Shown here piece by piece: positions 17,647 to 25,982 of a DNA stretch of 40,606 bases. The notes under the pieces are model-generated. The model saw only the letters and a list, made by a program, of their open reading frames with translations. It was not told the origin of the DNA and ran no database searches. This DNA comes from an uncultured Pseudomonadota bacterium (lineage in GTDB: Bacteria > Myxococcota_A > UBA796 > GCA-2862545). A program made the translations under genes and the position numbers. Location of the stretch: contig CAJXTB010000037.1 of the NCBI GenBank assembly GCA_913061235.1, positions 1-40,606 of the forward strand, given 5' to 3'. The first letter of the stretch is position 1, and each line of letters starts with the position of its first letter.

Positions 17647-19286
17647 CGGCCCGAGGCCGACATTGCGAAGGCCGGGGCGTGCACAACGGCCTCTGGATCC
17701 GCCGCAGCTACAAAGTCGACGCGGACGATGAGTGCCCTGTCACTGGGGCACCACGCCTTTACCATGCCGCCCATAGCGACCAAGAGTGCCTTGGCGGTGG
17801 AGAGGGTGACGCTAGTGACGTCGGCGTGGGGGTGCTGCCTGTTGGTGTGCAAGACGCCGACCAACCCGTTGTGCAGCATGGCTGCTGATGGGCTGCTTCT
17901 CCGGGTCATTACGACGGTTCCAATGCCACCGGCGTACGAAACTTTGACCGCAACGTGCACGCCGCCGGTAATGTCGTCCAGCCCCACGGTCATGAGGGTC
18001 GTCAATGCGCCGATGAGCCGCGCTCGGTCGGCATGGATTTGACAGGGGTGGCTCACTAAGACTGGGCCAGAGAGAAAGACGTCGCGGTGAACTTCGTGGC
18101 TGGCTTGAAGAGCCTCGCGCACGGCGTCTTCAAGGTCAACGTCCACCATGTCGAGTTCCACGTCTCCTTGGGTGACGCTCTGAAGCTCTAGCAACTGGTC
18201 GACGAGCTGTTCGAGGCGGGCACTGCTGCGGTCTGCCATGGACATCATACGAGTCGCTAGGTCTGGCAGGTCACCGAACGCGCCGCCAGAGACCAGGCGG
18301 TGCACACCACGAATCGATGCCAGCGGTGCACGAATCTCTTGGGACGCCGCATTCAAGAAGTCCTGGGCACGTGCGTCAGCCTCTTTTTGCGGTGAGATAT
18401 CGTGTATGGAGCCGACGATTCGGCGCAGGGTTGCGTCGGGGCCCAGCCGCACACTGCCGCGAAGGCGTACCCAGCGTGGTTGTCCCGCCGCCGTCACCAT
18501 CCGGCACTCCACGGTTGCCGGTGTGTGGTTGACCACCGCCTCGCGAAGAGCACGTTGCACCCGGTCTCGGTCTTCCGGCCAGATCACGTCGGACGACATG
18601 AAGTCTGTAGGCAGCGGGGGAAACTGAGAGAACCCGTCGTAGCCGAGCACCTGGCGGAACCGTGTTGAGTAGGTGCACTCGGTGGTGAGGATGTCGATCT
18701 CGAACATGCCGGCCTGGCCGTCAGCGGTGGCGAGAGACAGCCGATGCTCGACATCGCCCGCCCAACGTCTCGCCCAGCGTAGCTCAATGGCCAGCCAGCT
18801 CAGGATGGCTGCACAGCCAATGATGGTGGGCGGCAGTAGAAGTGCCAGAGCCACCTGACCTTGAACGAGGGATGTGACGGACAGCATGGCAGCCGCGAGG
18901 CCGGCGCAGGTCATTGTGACGATACGGGTTGTCGTAATCGATGAAATAGACAGGACAATGGCTGTTAGGAGGATGCCAATGGACGTCGCTGTCGGGTCGG
19001 TGGGTGACAGAACGACGCATGTGCCTGCGGTAAGGCCGGTGGCCAGGAATGGCGCGAAAAGGCGGCTTGTAGAGTTCGATATGAGCGGTTGGGCACCTGC
19101 GCTCAGCAGAGGAAGCAGCGCCATGAATCCAGGCAGCAACCGAACAGCAAGGGGAAGGGGCGTGGCAGCGCAGGCATGCCAAATGGAGATCACGCCAGCA
19201 GCAGCGAGAGGAAAAACAACGTCCGCCAACCCTACTCGTTGATGAGTGAGAAACGTGTCTTTCACCGCTTTCGTTGCTGTGCTCAA
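17643..19286 (-). CDS. PAS/histidine-kinase-like membrane protein, catalytically degenerate
   Basis: A 547-residue protein. Residues ~15-170 carry about six membrane helices. Residues ~180-305 form a PAS fold of the PAS_3 type (FRQVLGYDGF, then WPEDRDRV and the closing GSIHDISPQKEAD). A dimerisation helix follows with FLNAASQEIRAPLASIRG, which is the H-box FxxxxSHExRTPL with the phospho-acceptor His changed to Gln316. The ATP-binding region keeps its length, but the N-box reads ALTTLMTVGLDD without the expected Asn, and no DxGxG box is visible. It is probably a sensor without kinase activity. The start is TTG at 19286 with GAGG upstream; start choice is uncertain. It is divergent from the ThDP enzyme gene. 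Confidence 0.78.
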   Translation of the reverse strand: MSTATKAVKDTFLTHQRVGLADVVFPLAAAGVISIWHACAATPLPLAVRLLPGFMALLPLLSAGAQPLISNSTSRLFAPFLATGLTAGTCVVLSPTDPTATSIGILLTAIVLSISSITTTRIVTMTCAGLAAAMLSVTSLVQGQVALALLLPPTIIGCAAILSWLAIELRWARRWAGDVEHRLSLATADGQAGMFEIDILTTECTYSTRFRQVLGYDGFSQFPPLPTDFMSSDVIWPEDRDRVQRALREAVVNHTPATVECRMVTAAGQPRWVRLRGSVRLGPDATLRRIVGSIHDISPQKEADARAQDFLNAASQEIRAPLASIRGVHRLVSGGAFGDLPDLATRMMSMADRSSARLEQLVDQLLELQSVTQGDVELDMVDVDLEDAVREALQASHEVHRDVFLSGPVLVSHPCQIHADRARLIGALTTLMTVGLDDITGGVHVAVKVSYAGGIGTVVMTRRSSPSAAMLHNGLVGVLHTNRQHPHADVTSVTLSTAKALLVAMGGMVKAWCPSDRALIVRVDFVAAADPEAVVHAPAFAMSASGR

Positions 19287-19452
19287 AAAAAAGCCTCAAG
19301 GCGAGCCTACTGGCGTCGAGTTGGACCATAGCAGGAGCGTCGCCGAGCGCGACCCGACGGACCCGTGGACGTAAAATTTTTTTATCGATGGCGTCGATTG
19401 CTGTCGTTACGAAACCGGAATCCCTCAAACCTGACGAATCGTGAAACGACCT

Positions 19453-19472
19453 GCCCACGATATATCGTGGGC
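19453..19472. promoter_or_regulatory. perfect 20-bp palindrome, probable operator
   Basis: GCCCACGATA-TATCGTGGGC reads identically on both strands with no spacer. It sits in the 293-bp gap between the divergent kinase-like and ThDP-enzyme genes, 107 bp upstream of the latter. A dimeric repressor site is the simplest explanation. The rest of this gap holds an AT tract near 19369-19384 and a small ATCGA-N5-TCGAT dyad (19384-19398). Confidence 0.6.
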
Positions 19473-19579
19473 TGAGTCGGCCAAATTGTCTCGCTAGCGC
19501 TCATCCGATTTCATTGTAGGTTGTTGTAGAGCGTTGCAGTTGCACTCCCCGCGCGGCTTCGCTCGCCCTGGAGGTCGAA

Positions 19580-21295
19580 ATGGGTTCGTTAGCCATCGCC
19601 ATGGAAAGTATAGGTGCGCCCGCGATTCGCGAAGAGCGACGAAGCGCGGATGCAATCGTTGAAACTATGCTATCACTCGGTGTTGACCGGGTGTTCGGCA
19701 TTCCTGGCGGGGCGATTAGTGGTGTGTTTGATGCGATGATTCACTCACGAATCGACGTTGTCATCTGTCAACATGAACAGATGGCCGCCTACATGGCCTA
19801 TGGATACGCAAGGGCTACGGGACGTCCAGCTGCGGTTGCTGTTACCGCTGGTCCTGGGGTTTTGAATACACTTACAAGTGTTGCAGCCGCCTACAAAGAC
19901 GAAGTTCCGATGTTGGTCCTCGCCGGAGATGTTCGCACGCCAGTTGCGGGAATGGGGGCTCTTCAAGATGGTGGGGTCGACGGTCTAGACATCATCACCA
20001 TGATGAAAAGTATTACAAAGTTTGCGGACACTCTCAAGCAGCCGGAGCGTGCGGTAGCCTTGGTGTCCGACGCCGTAACAGCGGCAATGGCACACCCTCG
20101 CGGTCCCGCCTTCCTGCGCATGCCGCTGGACACGACTTTGGCGGTTGTTCCTTCAGAACCTGTGCGTCAGGCCGCTCTGGTGGAGACGGAACTGGACTAC
20201 GTGGCGTGTGATGAGATTGCGACCGCTCTCGCTCTTGCAGAGCGTCCTGCCATCTTCTTGGGAATTGGCGCGCGCACCGCAGAATTGGGACCCGGGGTCC
20301 TTCAGCTCGCCGAACGCCTGCGTTGCCCGGTAATTTGCGATGTCGAGGCGAAAGGTATGTTTCCAGAGGGACACTCTTTGTCGCTGGGATTGTTCGGAGT
20401 CGGAGGCAATGGTGCCAGTGCGGCCTACTTGCGCACCTGTGATGCGCTCCTGACGATTGGAGCTCGGCTCGACGACACAACCACCAACGGATTCTCCGCA
20501 CTGCTGCAGCCGAAAGATGGCTTTCTAGGACAGATAGACCATGATGCTCGGCGCTTGGGGCGCGCCTACAATCCGACAGTCTCCATAGCCAGTGACCTGC
20601 TAGCTGCGTTGACGGTCATTGAGTCTCGTGTGGTGTTCCCGACCTCAATCACTGTGATGAACCGAGAAGCCGCCATCTTGAAGGCTCGCAGCGTGACGGC
20701 CCCGCCACTGGGAGTCGTTCCGTCGTTGGCGCCTTTCGACCCTCGAAGCATCGTATCGGTCTTGCAGGACGCGATGCCAGCGGACACCATCTGGACCAGC
20801 GACATTGGCAATCATCTGTTGGCTGCCTCCCGCTACCTTCAGCTCGATGCGCCACGGCGCTTTCATGCGTCGGTCGGCCTAGGCGGAATGGGTTCGGGCA
20901 TTGGTGTTGCGATGGGACTGGCGATGGCGCATGACCGCGACCAGACGGTGGTAGGTATCTGCGGTGACGGCAGTCTGCGCATGGTTGGGTCGGAGATTGC
21001 TACGTGTGCCAAGTACAACATTCCGGTGGTCTTGGCCGTCTTCAACGATGCCCGATTCGGAATGGTCGCGCATGGCATGGACAAAGTGTACGGCCGAGTC
21101 GCCTGGTGTGACAGTCCCGATGTTGATGTGGTGAAGTTCGCGGAGTCCTTGGGCGCCCGGGCCGTGCGTATCGAGACGGTAGAGGACTTTGTCTTTGCCG
21201 CGTCATTGGTCGGGAAAGGGCCTCTGGTGTTGGACATCCCAATCGACCCGGACGTGCGCATCAGCAACCCACGCAACGAGACGTTGGCTCACTAA
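19580..21295 (+). CDS. thiamine-diphosphate enzyme, acetolactate synthase fold
   Basis: A 571-residue protein with all three domains of the acetohydroxyacid-synthase superfamily. The catalytic Glu66 lies in HEQMAAYMAYGYARATGRP, the N-terminal PYR domain continues with TAGPGVLNTLTS, a central Rossmann-like domain covers ~200-340, and the C-terminal PP domain has the ThDP/Mg motif GDGS (Asp463) ending in FND. The flavin-site and quaternary features of true IlvB cannot be confirmed, and the sequence around the active site (AYM, AVTAGPG) departs from the IlvB consensus. Another member, such as a carboligase or decarboxylase, is possible. No small regulatory subunit is adjacent. GGAGG 6 nt before ATG supports the start. 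A strong terminator follows at 21322-21356. Confidence 0.82.
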   Translation: MGSLAIAMESIGAPAIREERRSADAIVETMLSLGVDRVFGIPGGAISGVFDAMIHSRIDVVICQHEQMAAYMAYGYARATGRPAAVAVTAGPGVLNTLTSVAAAYKDEVPMLVLAGDVRTPVAGMGALQDGGVDGLDIITMMKSITKFADTLKQPERAVALVSDAVTAAMAHPRGPAFLRMPLDTTLAVVPSEPVRQAALVETELDYVACDEIATALALAERPAIFLGIGARTAELGPGVLQLAERLRCPVICDVEAKGMFPEGHSLSLGLFGVGGNGASAAYLRTCDALLTIGARLDDTTTNGFSALLQPKDGFLGQIDHDARRLGRAYNPTVSIASDLLAALTVIESRVVFPTSITVMNREAAILKARSVTAPPLGVVPSLAPFDPRSIVSVLQDAMPADTIWTSDIGNHLLAASRYLQLDAPRRFHASVGLGGMGSGIGVAMGLAMAHDRDQTVVGICGDGSLRMVGSEIATCAKYNIPVVLAVFNDARFGMVAHGMDKVYGRVAWCDSPDVDVVKFAESLGARAVRIETVEDFVFAASLVGKGPLVLDIPIDPDVRISNPRNETLAH

Positions 21296-21321
21296 GGGCC
21301 GTTTCGTCCGTCTCGAATTAT

Positions 21322-21360
21322 TGCGGCCGCGAAGTTGGGGAGACTTCGCGGCCGCATTTT
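21322..21360 (+). terminator. rho-independent-type terminator
   Basis: A 14-bp perfect GC-rich stem (21322-21335 with 21343-21356, core GCGGCCGCGAAG) and a 7-nt loop are followed by TTTT. It ends the ThDP enzyme transcript and separates it from the convergent pseudokinase gene. Confidence 0.85.
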
Positions 21361-21386
21361 GGTTGTGTTTGACGTGTCGGCCCCGA

Positions 21387-24300
21387 CTACTCGTCGGCGT
21401 CCATAAGTCCAAGGTCTTCGACCAGCTCGGCAAGGTCTCCGAATACGAACGGCACCCTGAGTACACGACCGTCGGTGTCGATGGTGGTGCCCCGTGCAAT
21501 GAGTTGAACGACGGGCTGAAGGATGCGTCGCTGAACGACGGGAACGTGGGCCTTCTCGACAAATGCGGCGAGGGCATGCCGGCCCAGAGATTGCGTGATC
21601 TGGTCAGGGTCGGTCAACTCACGAGCGGGAAGTCCGAGCTGGGCAATGGAAGCGGCGACTGTTGCACGTGTGCGGTCGTCCGAATGCACGATGAGCACCA
21701 CTTTGAGGTCGTCTTCTGCATTGAACGTGGGGAGTTGCTCGTGTGTGCTGAACGAAAGGGGCTCGTCACACGGCAAGTAGGCCATGAGAGTGGCGGAGTC
21801 ATCGGTTTGCTCGGAGTGCAGGAAGCCGCCCAGCGCGTGGACAATCTCCTCGCACACGCTCCAACCACCAATCGTCTCAAGGGGACCGGCGAGGCCATGA
21901 ACGGCGACTTCGACCAGAATGTGGTCACCTGCAGTGGCTCGCTTGAAGGGTGCCGTGTCCAGTTCGGATAGTTTTTCGGGACGGATACTAAGAGCCAGCT
22001 CCCCGCTGCCCGGGAGTAGGTCGCGGCCAGCGAAGACCAAGTTGACCGCTAGGAGCTGGAATCTGTCAGCGTTACCGCTGTATTCTAGGGTTTCGTCGAT
22101 GTACGTCGTGAACGCGACAGTGGTAGGCAGCGTCTCTTGCAGTGCGGGTAGCAGTGGACCGGCGATAGTGACAACGGCGACGTTCGCATTTGCTTTGTCG
22201 GGCACTACCTCTGGACTGGGGAGGGGAACGGGCGTCATGGGATTGATTTCGTCCGCCGAGCCCCACTGAGGAACGGTCAGGCCGAGTTGGTCCGCGTAGT
22301 TTCGGCTGGCGTCGTGATGGGCCTTTGCGTTGGTAGGGTCCGTGGCTTCGGTAAGGCTCGCCAGATGCAGGTGGGCCTGCATCATGGAGTGAGTCTCCCT
22401 GTGCACGGAGCTTGTCTCAATCACGCTCTCGAACCGTTTGCGGGCGAGTGCAGGACGCCCCCGCATCAAGTCGGCGCGGCCGGCCAGGATTCGCCAGTTC
22501 GCGAGCTGACCTGGAGAGCGACGAACAGACAGCCAGACCAAAAATAGCTCACGTCGGACAGCCCACCATTCGGAGGGACGCGACGCGCTGCGCGACAGCA
22601 GAATCTCCAGTCGCGACATCAGAGGTTCCATCATGAATGACAAGTTTGGGAACCGACCGATGCCGACGACACCTTGATTGGCTCTGGCTAGGGCATCGTT
22701 GGTGCGTCCCAAATACAACAGTGCGCGGGACAGGTAGCCGTAGGCGAGGGATACCGACAGGGAGCTGTCGTCTATGGCATCCAGTCGAGCCAGTAGAGAG
22801 TCCGTGAGCGCTTCTGCGCTTGGGTTTCCACTTCGGGCCAACAAAATGGCGCGCAATGCACCCGCCATGCAGATGGCATCTTGGGTTCGCTGCCGCACTG
22901 CGGCGACTTCACAGCGTCGGAGTCCTACCAAGATGCGGTCCATGTGGTCGCGATTGTAGGTGTGCATGGCACGGGTGAGCAGAGAGAGCACCCCTACGGT
23001 CATGTCGCCGGATGTTGAGAACGCACCGACGGCCTGGTCCATGGACGCCTGTCCGGCTTGCCACTCACCATCGTTGAACTCAATCAGGCCACGCATGTGG
23101 TGGACGACTCCGATGGCCCACGGGTCTTGGTGGGTGGTCGCCAGGTGGTTGGCCCGGTCGATGATGCGTTTCTCGAAGCGACGCAGGAGCGGGAACATGG
23201 TTCCAGCCGCCGCGAGACCCTGTGCAGCGAACATCAGCGCGGTTGACGCGTTGGGGGTTGCAAGTCCGCGCGCGTGTTTGGCGCCGCGGGACACATAGAG
23301 CATCAGCAGCGATGGGGTCGTGTTGCTGACGACGGCCGAAAGAACTGGGTACAACTGGCACAGTGCGTCTCGCTCTGCATCAGCGAGGGTAGGGCGGCGC
23401 CAGAGTGTTGCAACCGTCCACAGGGCGGTGAGTACGGCGGAAGAACCAGCCCGTGGGACAGGTTCCCCAGCCTGGCGTAGCGCCGCAGTGCCGAGGCGGA
23501 GAGCCAGCTTGGTTGAGCCGCGCCGGTAAAAGCCGTACACCGCCTTGCTGGCAATTTGAAGGCTACGTTCTATGGAACCGGCCCGTCCCATTGCGTCCAA
23601 GTAGCCTTGGATGGCATTTTCGGTGCGTCCAGACAGTAGGTCGATGTCCGCAAGACCTTCGACAGCGTCGACGTCTAGGTCTTCGGCTGATGTGCGCTCA
23701 CGAGCTCGTTCGTAGTGCCACTTAGAACGCTCAATACTGTAGACGTTCATCAACTGGCGGCCCGCTTCCACGTGCCAGCTGCACAGCTCCTCGTTCTTTC
23801 CGGGAGGAGTGGCGTGCTCTTCGTGCCACGCGAGCTGGGTCAGCTCACCCGTGTTTCGGCTTCGAAGCCAGCGTGCGATCTGCCGATGGGCCGACTGAAG
23901 GCGGCGCTGTCCGCTTGCGTCGCGGATCATGGTGGCCAACGCACTGTTCGGCACGCGTACGCGCCCGCCCGTTTCTTCAACGGCGACGCCGCGTGAGATG
24001 AGTCCGTAAGTGGCACGTCCAACCCGGTCGGCAGACCATGCCGTGACATCCGCGAACCATTGGCGGGTGACGGTGTTTGGTTGAATAGACGCGAGTAAGC
24101 CTAGATATCTAGCATCTAACGAGAGCTGGCGGTAGTGGTGAAGGAACAGGTCGACCACGCCCGTCGCGGTAGAGGGTGACCCTTCGAGAAACCAAGAGCG
24201 GCTGTCCGGACGGTATGCGAGAAACCCTTCGTTCGTCCACGCTTGGATGGTCGCCCAGACTGCCATCGGGATGCCCCGCGTGTGCTTCCACATCGTCTGC

Positions 24301-25709
24301 GCGAGGTCGCGCCGGGTCTCGACGTGGCCGGGGAGAGTCGCGCTCACCAAGCGTTCGATATCTGACACGGTAAATGCGGTCAGCGTGTACTGCGTGGGAA
24401 TCACGGTATCGAGCGTGTGCGGGATTGGCGATTTCGAGGACGCTACGACCATTGTGTAGTGGGAGACCGTCTCGTCGAGCAGGTACCGCAGAATGGTCAG
24501 GTCGGCCGGTGTGATCTCGTGAGCATCATCCAACAGCACAACAAGCGGCTGCTCCGGCGTTCCGACCGACCGGATGACGCTGGCAATCGTGGAGGCGTGG
24601 CGTACGAATTGTTCGTCCAGATGCAGAGCGGGCGGGCGGGTTTCCGCGCCGAGTAGCTGTGCCAGGCCGTTCGACAACGAGCCGATGAGAGAGGTGAGTG
24701 GACCTGCGGTATCTCGGATTCGTTGCGCCAGTACCTTTCGGTCTTCCGGGCTTGCAACCAGGCTTGCTTTGGCTAATCTGTCTAGCGCTCCGACAAATCC
24801 AGGGACACGAGCGTCAGCGGTGACGCCCAAGCTCGCTTCTACGGCGCGGCAAGGCGCATAGCGCCCGAGTTCGTCTTTCAATTGCTCAAGTAGGCGCGAC
24901 TTGCCCATGCCTTGGTCGCCGACCACCCCAATGACTTGGGCTTCGCCTCTACGGGTAGCTTCGAAGTGCTTGAGCATGGAGCGAAGGGTCGTTTCACGTC
25001 CGATGAACGGTGCGCGAGAGGGGAGAAGTTCGGCCAGCAACGTCTCGACAGGTTCGCGATTGAGTGCCCGGACCCTGTCTAAAAGCTGCTTTGCTGTCCT
25101 CGGCATGGGGCGAAGAATCGCTTTTGTGGAGAGATCGACGATGGAGTCGAACAGGGAGAGGAGCGATTGCATGTCATCACTGGCGCTTCCCCTGTGCAAG
25201 ATGTGCTGAAAGCCGGTGAGCGTCACTTTGTTGTGTGAGAGCATCACTTGATTTCGGTCGAACCCAACGCCGACAACACCGGCTTCGTGCAGACGCGCAA
25301 GCAGGTCTGTGAGGGCAGTGACTACAAGTAGAGAATCGCCGGGTGAAAGCGGCCCCGCGATGGGGGCGGAACTGTTTGCGTGGGTAAGGAGAAGGGTGCC
25401 GGATGGCTGGCTTACCCAGTGATGCACGTGCGATTGTGTTGTGTTGTCGACTGCCGCAGCAAGCCGCAGCTTTGAGGCGTTGGTGCCTTCGGCAACAAGG
25501 TGTTGAACGTGCAGGCGATGGTGTGGGGCTTCGCCAAGTCTTCGCTCAACATCGGAGACGACCAGGCTCCATTTTTCGGTGGAGAACTTCACGGGCTCCA
25601 CAACGCAGAACCGTCCTCCAAACAGGAGTACGCCCGGCTCTACCGTGAACGGGTCGACTGCATCACCAACATCAAGTTGCGTTGGTACTGGGAACATGGC
25701 CGCGCTCAC
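21387..25709 (-). CDS. giant pseudokinase-AAA-TPR-GHKL-receiver-like protein
   Basis: A 1440-residue protein with the layout of hybrid Ser/Thr-His kinases. Residues ~20-190 look like a protein kinase, but the catalytic loop reads GVGFDRNQV (no HRD) and the DFG position is TGF (165-167). Residues ~235-480 form an AAA_16 ATPase with intact Walker A GDQGMGKS (Lys270) and Walker B VVLLDDAHE (Asp394/395). Residues ~600-1150 are TPR-like helices. A GHKL-like segment follows (NLVFAGRDLLPG at Asn1223, IVHALGGFL), with no H-box and no DxGxG. The last ~105 residues resemble a receiver domain without the phospho-accepting Asp. Only the AAA module appears able to use ATP. The start is GTG at 25709; ATG at 25697 is an alternative. 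Confidence 0.82.
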   Translation of the reverse strand: MSAAMFPVPTQLDVGDAVDPFTVEPGVLLFGGRFCVVEPVKFSTEKWSLVVSDVERRLGEAPHHRLHVQHLVAEGTNASKLRLAAAVDNTTQSHVHHWVSQPSGTLLLTHANSSAPIAGPLSPGDSLLVVTALTDLLARLHEAGVVGVGFDRNQVMLSHNKVTLTGFQHILHRGSASDDMQSLLSLFDSIVDLSTKAILRPMPRTAKQLLDRVRALNREPVETLLAELLPSRAPFIGRETTLRSMLKHFEATRRGEAQVIGVVGDQGMGKSRLLEQLKDELGRYAPCRAVEASLGVTADARVPGFVGALDRLAKASLVASPEDRKVLAQRIRDTAGPLTSLIGSLSNGLAQLLGAETRPPALHLDEQFVRHASTIASVIRSVGTPEQPLVVLLDDAHEITPADLTILRYLLDETVSHYTMVVASSKSPIPHTLDTVIPTQYTLTAFTVSDIERLVSATLPGHVETRRDLAQTMWKHTRGIPMAVWATIQAWTNEGFLAYRPDSRSWFLEGSPSTATGVVDLFLHHYRQLSLDARYLGLLASIQPNTVTRQWFADVTAWSADRVGRATYGLISRGVAVEETGGRVRVPNSALATMIRDASGQRRLQSAHRQIARWLRSRNTGELTQLAWHEEHATPPGKNEELCSWHVEAGRQLMNVYSIERSKWHYERARERTSAEDLDVDAVEGLADIDLLSGRTENAIQGYLDAMGRAGSIERSLQIASKAVYGFYRRGSTKLALRLGTAALRQAGEPVPRAGSSAVLTALWTVATLWRRPTLADAERDALCQLYPVLSAVVSNTTPSLLMLYVSRGAKHARGLATPNASTALMFAAQGLAAAGTMFPLLRRFEKRIIDRANHLATTHQDPWAIGVVHHMRGLIEFNDGEWQAGQASMDQAVGAFSTSGDMTVGVLSLLTRAMHTYNRDHMDRILVGLRRCEVAAVRQRTQDAICMAGALRAILLARSGNPSAEALTDSLLARLDAIDDSSLSVSLAYGYLSRALLYLGRTNDALARANQGVVGIGRFPNLSFMMEPLMSRLEILLSRSASRPSEWWAVRRELFLVWLSVRRSPGQLANWRILAGRADLMRGRPALARKRFESVIETSSVHRETHSMMQAHLHLASLTEATDPTNAKAHHDASRNYADQLGLTVPQWGSADEINPMTPVPLPSPEVVPDKANANVAVVTIAGPLLPALQETLPTTVAFTTYIDETLEYSGNADRFQLLAVNLVFAGRDLLPGSGELALSIRPEKLSELDTAPFKRATAGDHILVEVAVHGLAGPLETIGGWSVCEEIVHALGGFLHSEQTDDSATLMAYLPCDEPLSFSTHEQLPTFNAEDDLKVVLIVHSDDRTRATVAASIAQLGLPARELTDPDQITQSLGRHALAAFVEKAHVPVVQRRILQPVVQLIARGTTIDTDGRVLRVPFVFGDLAELVEDLGLMDADE

Positions 25710-25982
25710 GGGCTGTCCGTGCGCGACTCTTCCTGTGACCGATACGAACCCAACACTGATTTGTCTCCTGATGCTGGCTTACCATGCTTGGTAGGCCCTC
25801 ACCGTTGCGAATGCGTCGAGTCCTATCCGAAACCGCACTCACTCTCCGCTCATCGGACAGTAGCTGCTGGACTTGAGGGTCTTTTTGAGTGCTTGTGTCG
25901 TTTGTCTGTCACCGTCATCGAGATGGGACGTAACAACTCATTGTCAATGGCTGTGATAGTTCAAGGCGCTCGGAGGCCATCG

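Noticed and set aside
21387-25709. Pseudogene caused by decay of a hybrid kinase
   Set aside because: The frame is unbroken for 1440 codons and the AAA Walker motifs are intact, so a functional pseudoenzyme is more likely than decay.
25500-25982. N-terminal extension of the DsbD frame by 161 codons
   Set aside because: It overlaps the pseudokinase gene on the other strand, and a ribosome-binding site plus signal peptide at 25983 mark the true start.
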